DNA of 64,000 bases from Cristatella mucedo. Its lineage: Eukaryota; Bryozoa; Phylactolaemata; Cristatellidae. The notes beneath the pieces were generated by a model that was not told the DNA's origin, searched no databases, and worked only from the letters and a program-made list of their open reading frames with translations. This document shows, piece by piece, positions 12,791-26,436 of this stretch (position 1 is its first letter; every line of letters starts with the position of its first letter). The position numbers and the translations under genes are program-made. Where the stretch lies: positions 1,612,001 to 1,676,000 of the forward strand of contig WPIO01000028.1 of assembly GCA_009760855.2 (NCBI GenBank), read 5' to 3'.

Positions 12791-14300
12791 CACTTGATAA
12801 AGCTCCCTCAGAGAACACAATTGCCTTCTAGGTGCTTTACATTTGCTGCAAAGGGAAACGCGATTGAATGGTGAGTAATGTCATGCTTGATAAACAAGGG
12901 CTGTAGATGGATTTTCGCTGCAAGTGCACGACAGCAAGGAAAGGCTGCCATCAGCATCGATTAACGTACCCCCTAATGCAATGTATCTCCGTCTGTAACT
13001 CCACAGTCATAGAGACTATGTGGGTCATCACGCAGGAGAGTTTTGTATAGCGCACTCACAGCCTATGCGGCTTTCGGTACGCATTTGGTAGCCAAAAGAA
13101 TTCGTCTCACTCAACAAAGAGAAAGTGGGAAGCATAGCAGATTCAGGAAAGCAGTTGAGGTAGTGAGTATCTTGGAAGTAGCAGCCCAGGACCGCTGAAA
13201 AGGATGAGCCATGGTCGGCAGCAGGAGAGTAGTTGTCGTTGCATAGGAATCGTGGAAGCGAGTTCCACAGTCAAGGACCTGCAGAGCTAAAGCTTCTGTC
13301 GCCAACGGTCTTTAAGAGGAGGAATGGGATCGCTAATTTATTGTCCACTCAAACGTGGACCTGAGGGTGCGAACAGGCTGAAACTGGTGCAGCAGATCAG
13401 CTAGGTACGAAGGAGCCAAGCCGTGGCTGGCCTTGTGGGTCAGCGTAAGAACTTTGCTCTGTATCCGTTGCTCAACCGGTATCCATCCTAGCTCTTTTAG
13501 TAAAGGAGACACGTGCTCAAATCTCAGGGACTTGAAGACTAGCCTTGCAGCCATATTCATAGTCAGCTGCAGTGGCCTAATAGCTTTCTTTGGTAGCTCA
13601 GCCAAAAGGGAATTACAATATATAGGCCGAGACGGAACTAAGGAGCTAGTTAAATGTTTTGCAAGCCACTGTGAAAGACAGCGCCTAATCTTGGATAGGG
13701 ATCGGACGTGATGGCTAGCTGTAGAAGCAGTCTTCTGAATGACGCTTTTAAAATTGAGGCAGCTGTCGAAAACGACACCTAAATATCGAGCACGTGTTGC
13801 TGGTCGCACAATAGCATCACCTATTAGAAGAGCAAAGCCTTTTAATCCAAAAACACTCTTAGGGTGTCCTATGAGTAGCAGTTCGATTTTTTCGTCATTT
13901 AGTTTAAAGAAGTTTTCCGACATCCAGGATCGAATGTCGGAAAGCAAGCGTTCAGTTTATCAGTTGCCGCAGCAGATTCCGCTGGTTTGAATGACAAATA
14001 CAGCTGAGTATCGGCAGCATAAAAGTGATATCCTATTCCATGGGCCGTAATCACTTTTCCCAGAGGTTGAGATGGAGAACAGCTTGCTGCTGCCAAGGAA
14101 CAAGTACGAAGTAGGTGAGAGTCAGCTGCAATAATGCCAAATAGCTCGGCTTCAAGAATCTTGGGCCAAATAGTCAAGATATTGGTAAGAAAGAAAATGC
14201 CGAAAATGGCAGTATCGCATTGTCTGTTGTATGTGCCAGGGAGATGAGGCCAAGAATAGCAGCCGGAAATCGATCCCCGACCTCTGTTCATTTGAATAGA
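12762..14300 (-). mobile_element. Family B non-LTR retrotransposon copy
   Basis: Minus-strand translation gives IRSWMSENFFKLNDEKIELL, ASHHVRSLSKIRRCLSQWLA and LGWIPVEQRIQSKVLTLTHK, a second non-LTR family related to but distinct from A. Stops and frameshifts; 3' tail with AAT repeats at 12762-12850. Confidence 0.88.
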
Positions 14301-14638
14301 TCGCAGGGTTCTAACAGGTAGACGAAATACGGGTTGCTTACGTACGAGAGAAGCGTTCGTTCAACTGCCCAAGTGCGACTAGCCTGCAGTGCATTGCAAT
14401 CGGATTGCAATTTCATTTTGAATAGACTTGACAGAAGCTGACATCTCCAGTCAAGAACAACAAAAATAGTTACCCTACTGCTCAGGCGAAACCGATTCGT
14501 CAAAGCTAGTCAAGTACTCAGTGAGTCTGAGATTTGCACATCGCTGCGTTTCCAACTGATGCAGCATACCATCATCCCATGTTCCAAATGAATCGGCAAG
14601 CCAATTGCGCTGCAGGTTGCCCATGGCTGGGCTTGCGG

Positions 14639-14644
14639 TTTATT
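14639..14644 (-). terminator. Candidate polyadenylation signal of HRD1
   Basis: AATAAA on the minus strand about 225 bp beyond the HRD1 stop. It is the nearest canonical hexamer I see; the cleavage site is not determined. Confidence 0.4.
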
Positions 14645-14868
14645 AATCGCCGAGTTTACAACGATCGACCGCCTGCTGCAGTCCCATGCCAAGCCAACAC
14701 AGAACTGCTCGGCTTCCAGTCAAGCTTCCTGCTCGGCAGGCAGAGTTGTACAAGCCAACTTTTGAGCGGCAAAGCCTCGGGCATTGGCCAGGCGCTTCGC
14801 AAGTGTCAATCGAAATCGGCCGGCCCGCCCTCTGCTCATCATGAGTTAGAGGCTCCTGTGAGCGTGGC

Positions 14869-15020
14869 TCAAGGCGTTGGTGCAGCAGCATCTCGCTCCA
14901 GCCTTTGCAGGCGCCTCCGGCGCACTTCCTGCGTTTCGTCCTTGTACTCCTCTTCCCGTGGATCAGCCCAATGTGGCATGGGTTCTTCTGCGGTATCAGC
15001 AGCCGCAGCACCCAGGTCTC
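14869..15020 (-). CDS. SYVN1: HRD1 exon 14: C terminus and stop
   Basis: Acceptor ttttcctttgacag, phase 1 in. Encodes GDLGAAAADTAEEPMPHW then the conserved basic end RRRRLQRLE and a stop at 14871-14869. Confidence 0.92.
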
Positions 15021-18000
15021 CTGTCAAAGGAAAAAAGTCTGTCAGATGCCGCAAGTGCAAGCACAAACGGACCCAGCCAGGGCTGGAGGCAATGGCAGCG
15101 CTGCAGCAACATTCGGTGCTGCACTAACGACAAAAAGAAAACAATTACAACAAATTTGCATAGTGCCCTAATAAAACTAAATCGCTTTACAGGCACTTGA
15201 CATTTTCTGGTAAAAAAGAAGCATGCCAACTGATTAGCGATGACATGCACAATGTCGGCACACAAAGGTAAGCAAAGAAAGGTCAACTCACAAAGATGAT
15301 GCAAAGGCTGTCGGGAACCGGTTTGCATTTAGTTTCAATAGGAATTTTGCCGAGTCAAGTGGTGTCGTGATGGTAGCTGCCAGTGAGTTGCTCGATTCGA
15401 GGAGCACAGGGACCGAAAGAGAGCTCTCTCTGATTGAATTCGAGGTTGATTTCAGGCAGAGCAGACTAGAGTGAAAAAAGCAGGTAAACGACAGTAACTC
15501 GGGCTTCGAGAACCGGTAAAACGCATTTAAAAACAGGACCAGTCCAATACTTGAACGTGCAAACCAAATTTTGAATACGGCAATGATTTGGCTAGGCAGA
15601 TCGTTCTTTCGGCGGCCAGGCAAGGCTGCTGCTGCCACGGCGGAAGGAAGCTCAGCATGCGTGACTTGTTGATAAGCCATCACTGCCGAGAAGGCTCACC
15701 GAATTTATGAAAAAATAAATAAAAACGGCGTCAACGTGAACGGCCAACACTAATCTAGCGGCGCAAGATGACTGACCGGATGGAAACAGAAAGGTTCGAC
15801 AAAGCAAAAGCATCGTGCAGGATGGTGGCTCGACAAAGAAGCAAGCTGGGCGAACCAAAAGAGAGAAAAAACCTGCACAGGTCTGATGCAGCTCAAGATC
15901 GGCCAATCGTGGTCTTTGACTGGCACGAGTCGCTCACGGCTGGCGCCGTTGCCAGCATCGGTAGCTGCCGTGGTAGCTACTCACTGGACAGGACAAGTCA
16001 CTCATGTAAGTTGCACGGTGGAGGGGAGGGGGAGGCCGGAGTCCCAGCAGTTCTTGCCTGCTCAACTAGAAGGAGAGGGCTGCATGCAATAGTTAAGCGA
16101 TGACGACGACGAGACTCGCGCAGCGACGAAACAGACGGTGCACACACCTCTTGGACTGCCATCCTCTGCTGCCGACGCCGACGACTGAGGTGCAGTGCCT
16201 GCGGCTGCCCTCACCACCGGGGTGGCCGGGCCACCGGCAGCAGGAGCAGGAACAGCAGCATCGCTGCCGCTTCCACCTTGCCGTTGCTCTGCCGGGCCGC
16301 CGCCGGAGCCTGCCGCAGCGTCAGGGGCTGGAGTGCTGGCTGCAGCGGCTCCCGGATGAGGCATCGCTGGCTGAGCGCTACAGCGACAGGCCCCCACCAG
16401 TCGGCACTCGATCGGCCAACGACCACTCCAGGCAGCCACTGTGCAGCGGCAGCAGCAGCGCTCTCGCTGGCGGCAAAAGCGATGCTGCAGCCACCGCCAT
16501 GGAGGTAAAACGCCTACGGCAGCTGGGCAGCAGCAGTGGCAGCAGAGAGCCTCTGCCGACGACGAAGACGATGCGAGCTGGGATGTCAAGGTTGTGGGGC
16601 GGGGAGCGCTGAGCTCGCTCACTCACCGGAGCGACGACGTGACGGCAACGTACTGAGCCATCTGCTCTACGGCAGCGTCGAGCAGGGTCTGGATGTCGCG
16701 CAGCCAGCGCACGCGAGCCTCGAGCTGGGCGCGCTCGCTGCCCTCGAGCAGTCGCAGCTCGTCACTGCTCAGGCCTCGCAGGCTCGTGAGCGACGGCATC
16801 GTCGGCGGCAGAGGAGGAAACATGCCTGCACACGTGCGAACGCGAGTGACGACGCTTTGACATCGGCAGCCCGGCAGGGGGCAGAACCGGTGCCTCCGGA
16901 ATCCGCTCAAGCGGGCGGGCGAGCGCAGCCGATACGACAGCACGGCAGGAGCAAAGAGCCAACTTGTCTCGGGCCAAAATTGACGTTTACAAGATGGCAA
17001 AGCGTTTTCCGCAGACGCCAATAGCCCTCGAGTACGAGGTGAGCCGTACGCAAAGCGGCAGGGCGGCGACAGAGCGAGAGCCAGGGCCGGGAAAGAAGCA
17101 GGCCACTGCCCTCGACTGAGCATTCCGTGCAAGGCAGGCTCGTGCAATAGTCACAGCGTAAGCGCAAAAAGAGCACCAAGAGATCGGCCATTCACTTAGG
17201 CAAAGCCACGCGTGCTACTTTGTGCACCAGGTTCTGCAAACCAAGAATCGTTTGCCCCCTGTGCACGGCAAAAAGAAAATGAAAAATGAAAAGTGGCCGT
17301 AATGAGGTAGCTTTAAAGGTAAATGTGGCTAAAGGTATGATCTAGCCACTTTTAGAGGATTTTTCTAAAAGTTTTAGGAGTAGTGGTAGGGAAGAGAGGC
17401 CATGCAGTGCAGTTAGCAGCAGAGTAGGAACATGACGGAGCAGTTCAAGCAGACCCCTAAGCGCCCTCAACATTTCGGTGACAGATCACACAAAGGGAAT
17501 CCATGTTAACAGCATTAGAAAATGAGGCACACAGCAACCCCCCTCCCACCAGAAGCACGCACGATGGTCTTCAGTCATCAGCTGCAGGCAGAGGAGGACT
17601 CTGCAGCTTAGCTCGACCCAAATAGCTGCTGCAGTCTTCATGCCGGGCTCTGGAACTTTCAAGTTGCAAGTCAAGGCCAGGACTTTCAAGAGTCGGACAG
17701 GCTGTTTGAAAACAACGACTATCCTCTACAGACATAGGAGGCTTTATTAGTCCAAGAACCAAGACTCTAACAGAGACATACCACATGCCTCTCATCACAG
17801 AAGCACAATTCAGCCTAGTGCCTATGTGACTACTCGCCGGAGCAGTCAAAGAGTCTACAAGTAAATGTGAGACAAACATGCCCCTCCCCCCCAGGAACTC
17901 CAGCGGTTTTGGCCAGTGTAGCCAATCCCTTCACTGCCGGTTGCAAGAAAAAAACACGTCAACCAATACGACCAAGGTCGTAGGCAGTTGTCAATCTACC

Positions 18001-21000
18001 CCCCCCCCTTGCCAGGAGAGTCTAGTTCCATGTTAAACAGCTTGCTCCCCCAGCTCTTAATATTGCACCAACTGCCCTTCCTGTAATTTCAGTAAGTTCT
18101 CACAGAGGCAGTTTTTTTAGACTTTACCAGATTTTCACATCATGCACTCAAGTCGACAAGGCGATCGCGACTTTCACGGCCAATGTTTACACAATTTCAA
18201 GGCACAGACAGGTCCATTAGCAGCATCTCAGCAGAGGAGAATCAGGTCAGAATTGTAAGCCATCGCAAGCAGCTGTGGAATAGCAGTGGAATACGACAGC
18301 TTTCTAATGTCAACCCAACGAAGCCACACAACCAAGCAACAGACCAGAAAAACATAAAATCGGACAGGGAACTAAAAAAAAAGGCATCAGCTGCACGACA
18401 GGCTCAAAAAGCAGAGTTCACCAGTATGCATGACCACAGAACAAGACTGCAAAGAGCCAATTTACCAACGCATAGTAAAGCAAATATAGGAACGCGATTG
18501 AGCACGTAATCAATGCCACTAGAAGGAATGATCCAAATAAAAAAGCAAGTTTTGAAGCACATGATGTATGCTACTACCTAGATTTGCTCACAGGCTTTGA
18601 AAAACATGCAAGGTGATATTGCTTGGCGGTTTTGAGCAGCTTACAGTATAATTTTGACCTTCAAAGGATATTTTGCCGTAGCACAATCAGAACACTACAA
18701 CATTAGATTTATGGAATTCGCCACGTTATTGAATCATGCACTTCTTCAGCAATGGCCTAAGTTTTGAGACATTCAGTATTGCACAAGCACAGGCAGACCT
18801 AGTTCAAGACAAGAATCGCTCGTGCAGCTAAAATGAGAAACCAAGTTTCCAGGTAAAACAATTAACAGAAAAAACAATTTAAATGGCTATATAATACGTA
18901 TTAACAGACAAGTGAGGTACCAAAATTAAAATGATCTGCAATTTAAAAAGTGTATGCGGAGGCTGTTAGTTTGATTCTGTGCATACATCAGGTGCGGAGA
19001 GTGAGTCGCGATCCAGGAAAAAGTTCAAGCCTCAACCATCACTGAGGCAGCACATGATAAAGTCTGGTATTTTTTCAATAGAGGCATGTCGGGCATAGTA
19101 AGACAATCTTCCAGAGCATTGCTTATATAGGTGATGCTACGACAAAACATCCTACGGAAAGAGCAAATTCGTCGGATGCCGGAAATTGCCTCAGAAACTG
19201 CAAAAACAGGCTCATTTTATATCTAGTAAGCAGGCTCTGCGGTTTACTAATTCATACCAATCCCATAGGCCGCGGAATTTTGTCGGTCAGTTATAAAACC
19301 CTCAGATATTGACCGCTGAATCCTGATTCGGTAGGTGCATGGATTTTTCGATACATTTCTATAAGTGGCAACGAGCAAGTGCAGAATTCTGAATCAGATG
19401 CCTGCAGCAGACAGCTGAAGTCACCGAATCCACGACGGTGCAGGGTACATCCTCCACGAAGATGCAACCTTTGCTCTTTGCTCTGAAGGGACTCATCCAG
19501 TTTTTTGCACAGGTATTCTAAGTGTTCACGACTGTGCACTGGCCACTAAGCAGAATGCCATTCTGGATTAGCAGAAAAAGAGCAGCAGCAGCAGCATATT
19601 CAAAGAAGGCAGCGCGACTTACCAAGAGGTATGGTGAATGGCAACGGTTGCATAGCTGGCCAGACGAAAGCTGCAATAAAAGACCGAGAAAGGGGTTTAT
19701 TTACCCTGCTAACGGCTAGTTGAGCCAAACTGGCGCATTACCTAGGTAGACAGACGTCGACGACTGATCACACAGCAAAAAGAGAACTCAGATTTCCAAG
19801 TTCATTCAAAAGAACATACTCATGTACACATAAAGTAAAAGAGAAAGAAATGTTAAGCTGATTCAATAACCTTAGTAGCTTGCACCTGCATGCAGTGGTA
19901 AATAAGAATAATGATTATACTAATAAGTCATTTGCATAGCAATTTAAGAAAATTAGATGCTACCCAAGAGGAGTCAGAGCCCAGATATAAATGGCACCCG
20001 GGAAGCCCTTAATGAATGGGGTACCTCAAGGTTAGGTCCTTGTTCTCTCTACGCATACTCTCCATATGGTCGATGCCATAGTCAAACAATCTTGGATTTA
20101 ATTTCCCAGCTGAACACACTCAGCTCTACCAATCCTTTGACCCTTCACAGCCTTGCTGTGCATTCACCTCGCTCACCTGTCGTGCAGCCTCCATTGACGA
20201 CATTTGCACTTGGATGGCGACCAACTTCCTGAAGCATTGTCACGATAGGACCAATGCAATAGTTATGGACAAGCCCCTCGGCAACAAAAGTTGGAAACCT
20301 CGCTCTCAAGATGGGTTCATGCAGCATCACTTCATGATGAACTCGCATAACCTGGGCAAACTGCTCCCAAAACGTCTAATCTTAGGATAAGCACATCGCC
20401 ACCCCCCCATTTAAGTCGGCCACTTTCAGCCGAGGAACATTGCCAAAATCAAGGCCTACTTAAGCATGAGTACGATAGCCAAACAAGCTAGACATTTGTG
20501 AAATCGCATGTAGTTTACTGCACTTCCCTTTATTGAGGACTCCTGGCCTATGGCCTTAGCTATGCTCTCCTTCGTAACACCCACACAGACTTTGTGGTGC
20601 ATGGATTTACAGACGGAGCTTACATTACATTACATGCAGTTCGGCTGGTCTCCCATCAATGGCATAGCTGCCAAACCACTTCTGTTCTATCTGAGCTTGA
20701 TTGCCCCCCCCCCGATCAATAATCTAATCGACTTTAAGATTAACTATCTGGTCAATTTGTCGCACCATTCGCTTTCACTAGACTACTATCTACTAGTCAA
20801 CATATCCTCACTCCTCAATTGCGCTCTGGCACCATCGGCTCTTCGGCTTGCACTCGTCGCAATGTTCCTTGCACTATATGTTTCTTTTCACGACCGGCCT
20901 TCAGTTCGTATGTACCGACAGTTTGGAGCTCACTCGTGGCTTCCGTCATCAACTGCAATTACATTGCATCAGTAAAGTCTCACCTGAAGAGGCACCAATT

Positions 21001-24000
21001 CTACTCAGCCTACCCTCGGCACTAGTGAACTCGCTTTTTCCTGTGCGCTTTGAGAACTTTGACCTGTGCATGATTCAGTGCATGCTATTATTAATCAGGG
21101 TGCCACTAACCGGCTACATCGAGTGTCTTTGTGTGCTTTAGCATGCTTGTCTAAGTACGATACGATGCTCGGCATTAACCCTTGGTTACTGCTTCTCCTG
21201 CAGCAAGTTGTAAAGCACCTGGCCATGGACGTTTTGCTCTCCCATCACCACTACTATGATTGCATTTCTCTCTAGGCACTTTACATGTACAGGAAAGGAA
21301 GCACGGTCGACTGACTAGTGGTAACACGTACAATTTCAGCATGAATAATCAAGTACAGGAAAATTCACATGGATGGAAGCGTGTGCAGTGAATAACAGGC
21401 GAGTCTTTAGTTTTCTCTTAAATGTCGTCAACTGAGAGATGTCGAGAAATCAGTCGGTAGCGAGCTCCGAGATTTGGGAATAGGTGAACCGAAGGCACCG
21501 TCTCCAATGAATCTGAGGTCGCTTACAGGCATAGCTGAGCGATTTGAGTCAGCAGCTGGCGTCAGTCAGATTTGAGGAGCAGCTGGTGGAAGCAGAATCT
21601 CGATGGACAATGATTTCAGAGCGGTAAGCCGGAGCAGCACGAGAAAGAAGGCCAGCAAAAAGTGAGCTGACAGAACCTTGAAGTCGATACGCTGCTTAAC
21701 TGGGAGTCGGTGTAGGTTGGTGAGAAGCGGTATTACGTGGCTATTGCAATGCTTACGACAGATAAGCCCAGCTACCAAGTTTTGCACCAACTGCAAGCAT
21801 TATCCTGCGCAGGCAATATATAATGCTTATTGCAGGACTCTGACCCATGGCGTCGTCGTCGTCGGGTGGGTCGTGGTGTGCAAGCACTCTAGGCAGAACA
21901 GGCATCTCACGAATATGTACAGGCAAGTAGCAGCAGCCAAGCAAGCCACAACAAACTACAGGACACTATAGTTAGGCCACTAATTAAGAAAACAACACTA
22001 GACCAAGAGAATTTAACCAACTTCCGGCCAGTCTCCCTACTAACGTTTCTATCAAAGAAGGTAGAACGAGTTGTGGCAGACCAGTTGAACTCTAAAACAA
22101 CGCTTCAAATATATCAAGTTCCAGTCAGGTTTTATAGCTAGTCACTCCACAGATTCAGCATTACTTCGGGTGTATAATAACCTTCTCAGGAATGCAGACT
22201 TGGGTAAAGTTTCTTTGCTTGTTTTGCTTGATCTTTTGAAAGCCTTTGATACCATTGACAAACAAGTTCTTCTTAAGCACCTCTTATCTCGCCTGGGCAT
22301 CACTGGTACTGCACTGCAATGGTTCAGATCCTATCTCAGTGAGAGACTCCAGAGTATTGATGAGAACAGACAAAGGTCAACCGAGAAACTACTGAAGTAC
22401 ACGGTACCTCAGGGCTACGTGCTTTGTCAACTCCTTTTCACAGTTTAAATTCCCCCTTTGCGATGTGATCGCCAAGCACAATCTAGGTTCTCCCTTCTAT
22501 GCAAAAGAGACCCAGTTGTACGTTTGCTTTGATCCCTCCTAGCCTTCTAGCACGACGAGCTCTCTCAACTCCCTAACTATAGGTATTGCTGACATCCACA
22601 CATGGACGGCAGCAAACTTTCTCAAATTGAATGACGATAAAACCAACCTACTGTTATGGGCAAACCAAGTGTAACCCAGAAATTGGAAAGCCTAACCCTC
22701 AAAATCGGCTAAGCGAAAATATCTCCTGTTGCATCTGCATGAAATCTAGGTGTCGTGTTCCAAAGTGAACTTGCACTCGACGATCACAGTAGCTCCGTAG
22801 CAAAGTGTGCCTACTTTCAGCTAAATAACACTGCTAAAAGTCGGACTTGCTTAGACCATAATACTGCATCAAAATGGATCCGTGCATTGGTGACAACAGG
22901 TCTCGATTTCTGTGACTCATTGCTTGCTGGTCTATGGGCCTGTGCAATCAGGCGCTTACAGTTGGGTAAAAACTCTGCAGCTATAATACATTTATATATA
23001 TAGGCTTGTGTGTCGTGAGCATTGCAGTTGCCACATAACACCACTTCTCACCGACCTGCACTGGCTCCCAGTCAAGCAGCGCATCGACTTCAAGGTTCTG
23101 TCGCTCACTGTTAGCTCCCTTCATTCTCTCGCTTCGGCCTATCAGAACTACTCCCCCCAACAGCCAAGGCATCGTACCACTCCATTGTCTCACTCAAATC
23201 GTTTAGCTATACCCTGTACAAGTCTGAAATCCTCTGTAGACCGTGCCTTTTGTTCGCATGCTCCCAGAGAATGAAACTCAATTCCAGACTGACGTCACGA
23301 CATCTACTAAACTTGACATTTTAAAAGAAGCTTAACATGCACCTTTTGTGACAGCACTGAGCAGGCCCTTGTGATTCGTCCCGTGTGCTTATGCGTGCTG
23401 ACACTGTGCAAACTAACACTAACCATATTTTACATGTTGACACTGCGCATGTGATCCCTAACCATGCTATGCTTGTTGACATTGTTGTAGATGCACCACT
23501 AATAATTTGACCATGCTCCCTTTACAGCATGTTAAAGTGCGTAGAAAGAGATTAAGTTATCTGAGGGGGCTATACACATGTTTTAAGCTTATTATTATCA
23601 TTAGTAGAGACCTCGTCAAGACTTAGCTACAGTGGCACACCATCTGCAATTTAACTAGGCAAAAATGCCGTTTTTTCCCAGACCAGCAACAGCTTAGCTC
23701 ACCGGGCTGCTCAGCACCAGTAGGGGCTATTCCAGAGGCTGCAGACGCTGCTGCTGCTGTAGTACCAGCCGTGGCTGCCGCCGGCTGCTGCTGCTGCCCA
23801 GACGCTGCAGCCGAGGCCGAAGCGCCGGCGGCACCATCTCGCTGCTGCTGATGCTGCGCTCCGGCCTGGGGGGCGGCGACGCCAGGCACAAATCCCGGTG
23901 CAGGAGGCCAGCGCAGTGGTGGCACAACGGCAAACATGGCTTGCCCTGCGCACACGACAGCAAAGGCAAAAGGGTGAACAGATGTCGATAGCATTACCGT

Positions 24001-26372
24001 CGAAAGCAGCAAGGAGGGAGTGGTGCTTCACATGAGGAGGAACGTTTACACACAGGAGGATACTCACACTGAGCCAGAGCAGCGGCGGCGGCAGCGTTCA
24101 TCGGAGCTGCAACGCAGAAACAGACATCGACTCACCCAGGCGAATCGCTGGCCGGCTAGTTGCATTTCATAGGGTGCACGAGAGGGGCGGCAGGCACGGT
24201 CAGCGAGCAACAACAGTGCGGGCAGGCATCTGCCTGCCTGCACTGCTTCGGCAGGATGGTGAGGGCATGGTAGGTGGAACTGGGTCGTGACCATCTACCA
24301 GCAGAGTGCATAGTGTCAGCTCCACCGCTCGGTAGCCACCGACTCGATAGGCTGCTCCTCCGTGCTACTGCATCAATCTCCAGGGCCAGTGGCTCAGGTG
24401 CAAGCAAGCTATTCGACCTCAGGACAAAGCGCTCGAGATCTGGCAAGCGAGCTTTGAGCTCTCCTCACGAGGAGGGGGAAGTGCTAGCTAGGCGTGCGAC
24501 TGCTCGAAAGCCGTCCAGAGAGCTCTCTCGCTCGCCATGCGCGTCATTGCATCGACAGCAAAGGTGCACTGAAAAACATGCGCACCCAGCGCCGAGCACG
24601 ATTGCCACGACACAGCATTGCACTCTTTGAAGCAGGCGGACGAGCAAAGCCTGGCAGGGATTGAAAATAACCACAGAGATTTTTCAGGCTTCGTAAAATC
24701 AAGGAGACCACGCAGAGTTGCACTGCAAAGTAGGATTTACTAAAAGCACCAAGGATCCTTACCTCTAAAAATGTATTTTAACAGCCACGTCGGGCGTTTG
24801 CTTAGCAATCAATCATCAATGCCTTAAAGCATGCTATTATGACCACGTGCATCAGTAGACGACGTGGTTCGCAAGGATGTAAGAAATTAATGATGCGGTG
24901 AGAGGAAAAACTAACCAGATGCGTTTTCTGATAAAAAGGAATACCAAAATTCTTTCCAGCTATCTGCTAGGTCTTAAATCTTTGACTTTCCAAATCCGAG
25001 CACTAAATTAAACGACTATTCCAAGAGCACTACATCAGTTTCTACCAAAATGTCATAAGGTTGCAAACACGGCAATCGTAACTGTGCTAGTCCTTGCCGA
25101 TGCATGACAGATGCCGGTGAAGCTCTGAGATTCGGAGCACGGCTAACGACTTGTATGTAGTACAGAGTCAAAATATGTAGGTAGCCCGACAGTAGCCGAA
25201 CAGGGCAACAACAAAGAGCAACCATACCTTAATACAACAAGTCCACATCAATAGCACGAGAAGTCTATACTTGCGTCTATAGTTCATATATAGTCTATAG
25301 TTTATATATCGATGCCTAGAGAAAAACTCAACTACCTGGCCCAAAGCCTTGAGAACTACTGACTAAATATCACCTGGCTCATGCTTTTTTTTATGCCGCC
25401 TAACCATAGATTATGACATAACCGATTCCTAATCATTATAATTCAGGAACCACAAATAGTATGTCTGCAGTCATAATCTGGCTTGTGCAACACACTGACA
25501 CTGTTCCACTACCACCCCATGATCTCAAAGGAAACTTTTTAATGCAAGCAGTTCACCATGATTCTGGCAAGTCAAGTGTTTGCCAAGACTGCTAAAGCAG
25601 TTTTACATGGTTACACACAGGTTTTTCTTTATTTAATTAGGAACAACAATTGCCTGGCTTCTCGCTCTAACCCCACTATTGATTTCTTGAACGGTCTAGC
25701 ACAAGGTCTGGCCTATGTCAGCAGACGAGCAAAACCGGATGTCTCAAACCTTGACCAATTCTCTAGAAGCCCCCCCCCCAGAGTTGTCAAGATTCCTTTT
25801 TAAGATAGAGAAACCATACACATCCAAATATTCCGACTTTGCCGTGCTCTGATGTCGCTACCAACAACTATCTTACGAAAACAGCACCTGTTCCAGAACC
25901 CACTAGAAATCGACAAATAAGCGAGTTTTGCATGTTTCAACCCACAGTGGGCCTGTCATTTATAGAGCGCTGACGAGATCGTCTGCAGCAAGCAGCAGCA
26001 GCAGCAGCGCCGTTTTCTCACCTGCGACACCAGCAGCAGGAGGCTGAGCTGCCGCTGCCTGCGCTGCGGCACGGGCCGGAGGTGCCGCTGCCGGCTGAGC
26101 TGCTGCCGCTGTGGGCCGGGCGCGCAGCACCTCCAGCCGACATGTCGGGCAGGTCTGCTGTCGCTGGAACCACGAGCGCAGGCAGCTGGCGTGAAACACG
26201 TGGCCGCAGGGCAGCTTCTTGCAGCCGGCCGCCATCTCCTCGCGGCAGATGATGCAGACGTCACCAGCGCGAAGCTCCTCGGCGGTGGCATCCGGGTAGC
26301 TGCAGCGGCGGCGGCGCCAGAGCAGAGCGGCTCAGGGGGCGGCACCACTTGGTAGGACGCACGCGAGGGCGG

Positions 26373-26436
<64 letters not shown>

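Larger units (their letters stand above)
10760..14638. other. Intergenic region between two convergent genes
   Basis: Receptor 3' UTR and flank, a SINE, a GT microsatellite, family A fragments and a family B copy. No further gene seen. Confidence 0.6.

Noticed and set aside
16062-16626. Several long overlapping open frames on both strands
   Set aside because: GC-rich triplet repeats keep all frames open. Only the minus frame of 16148-16377 joins HRD1 neighbours in phase.
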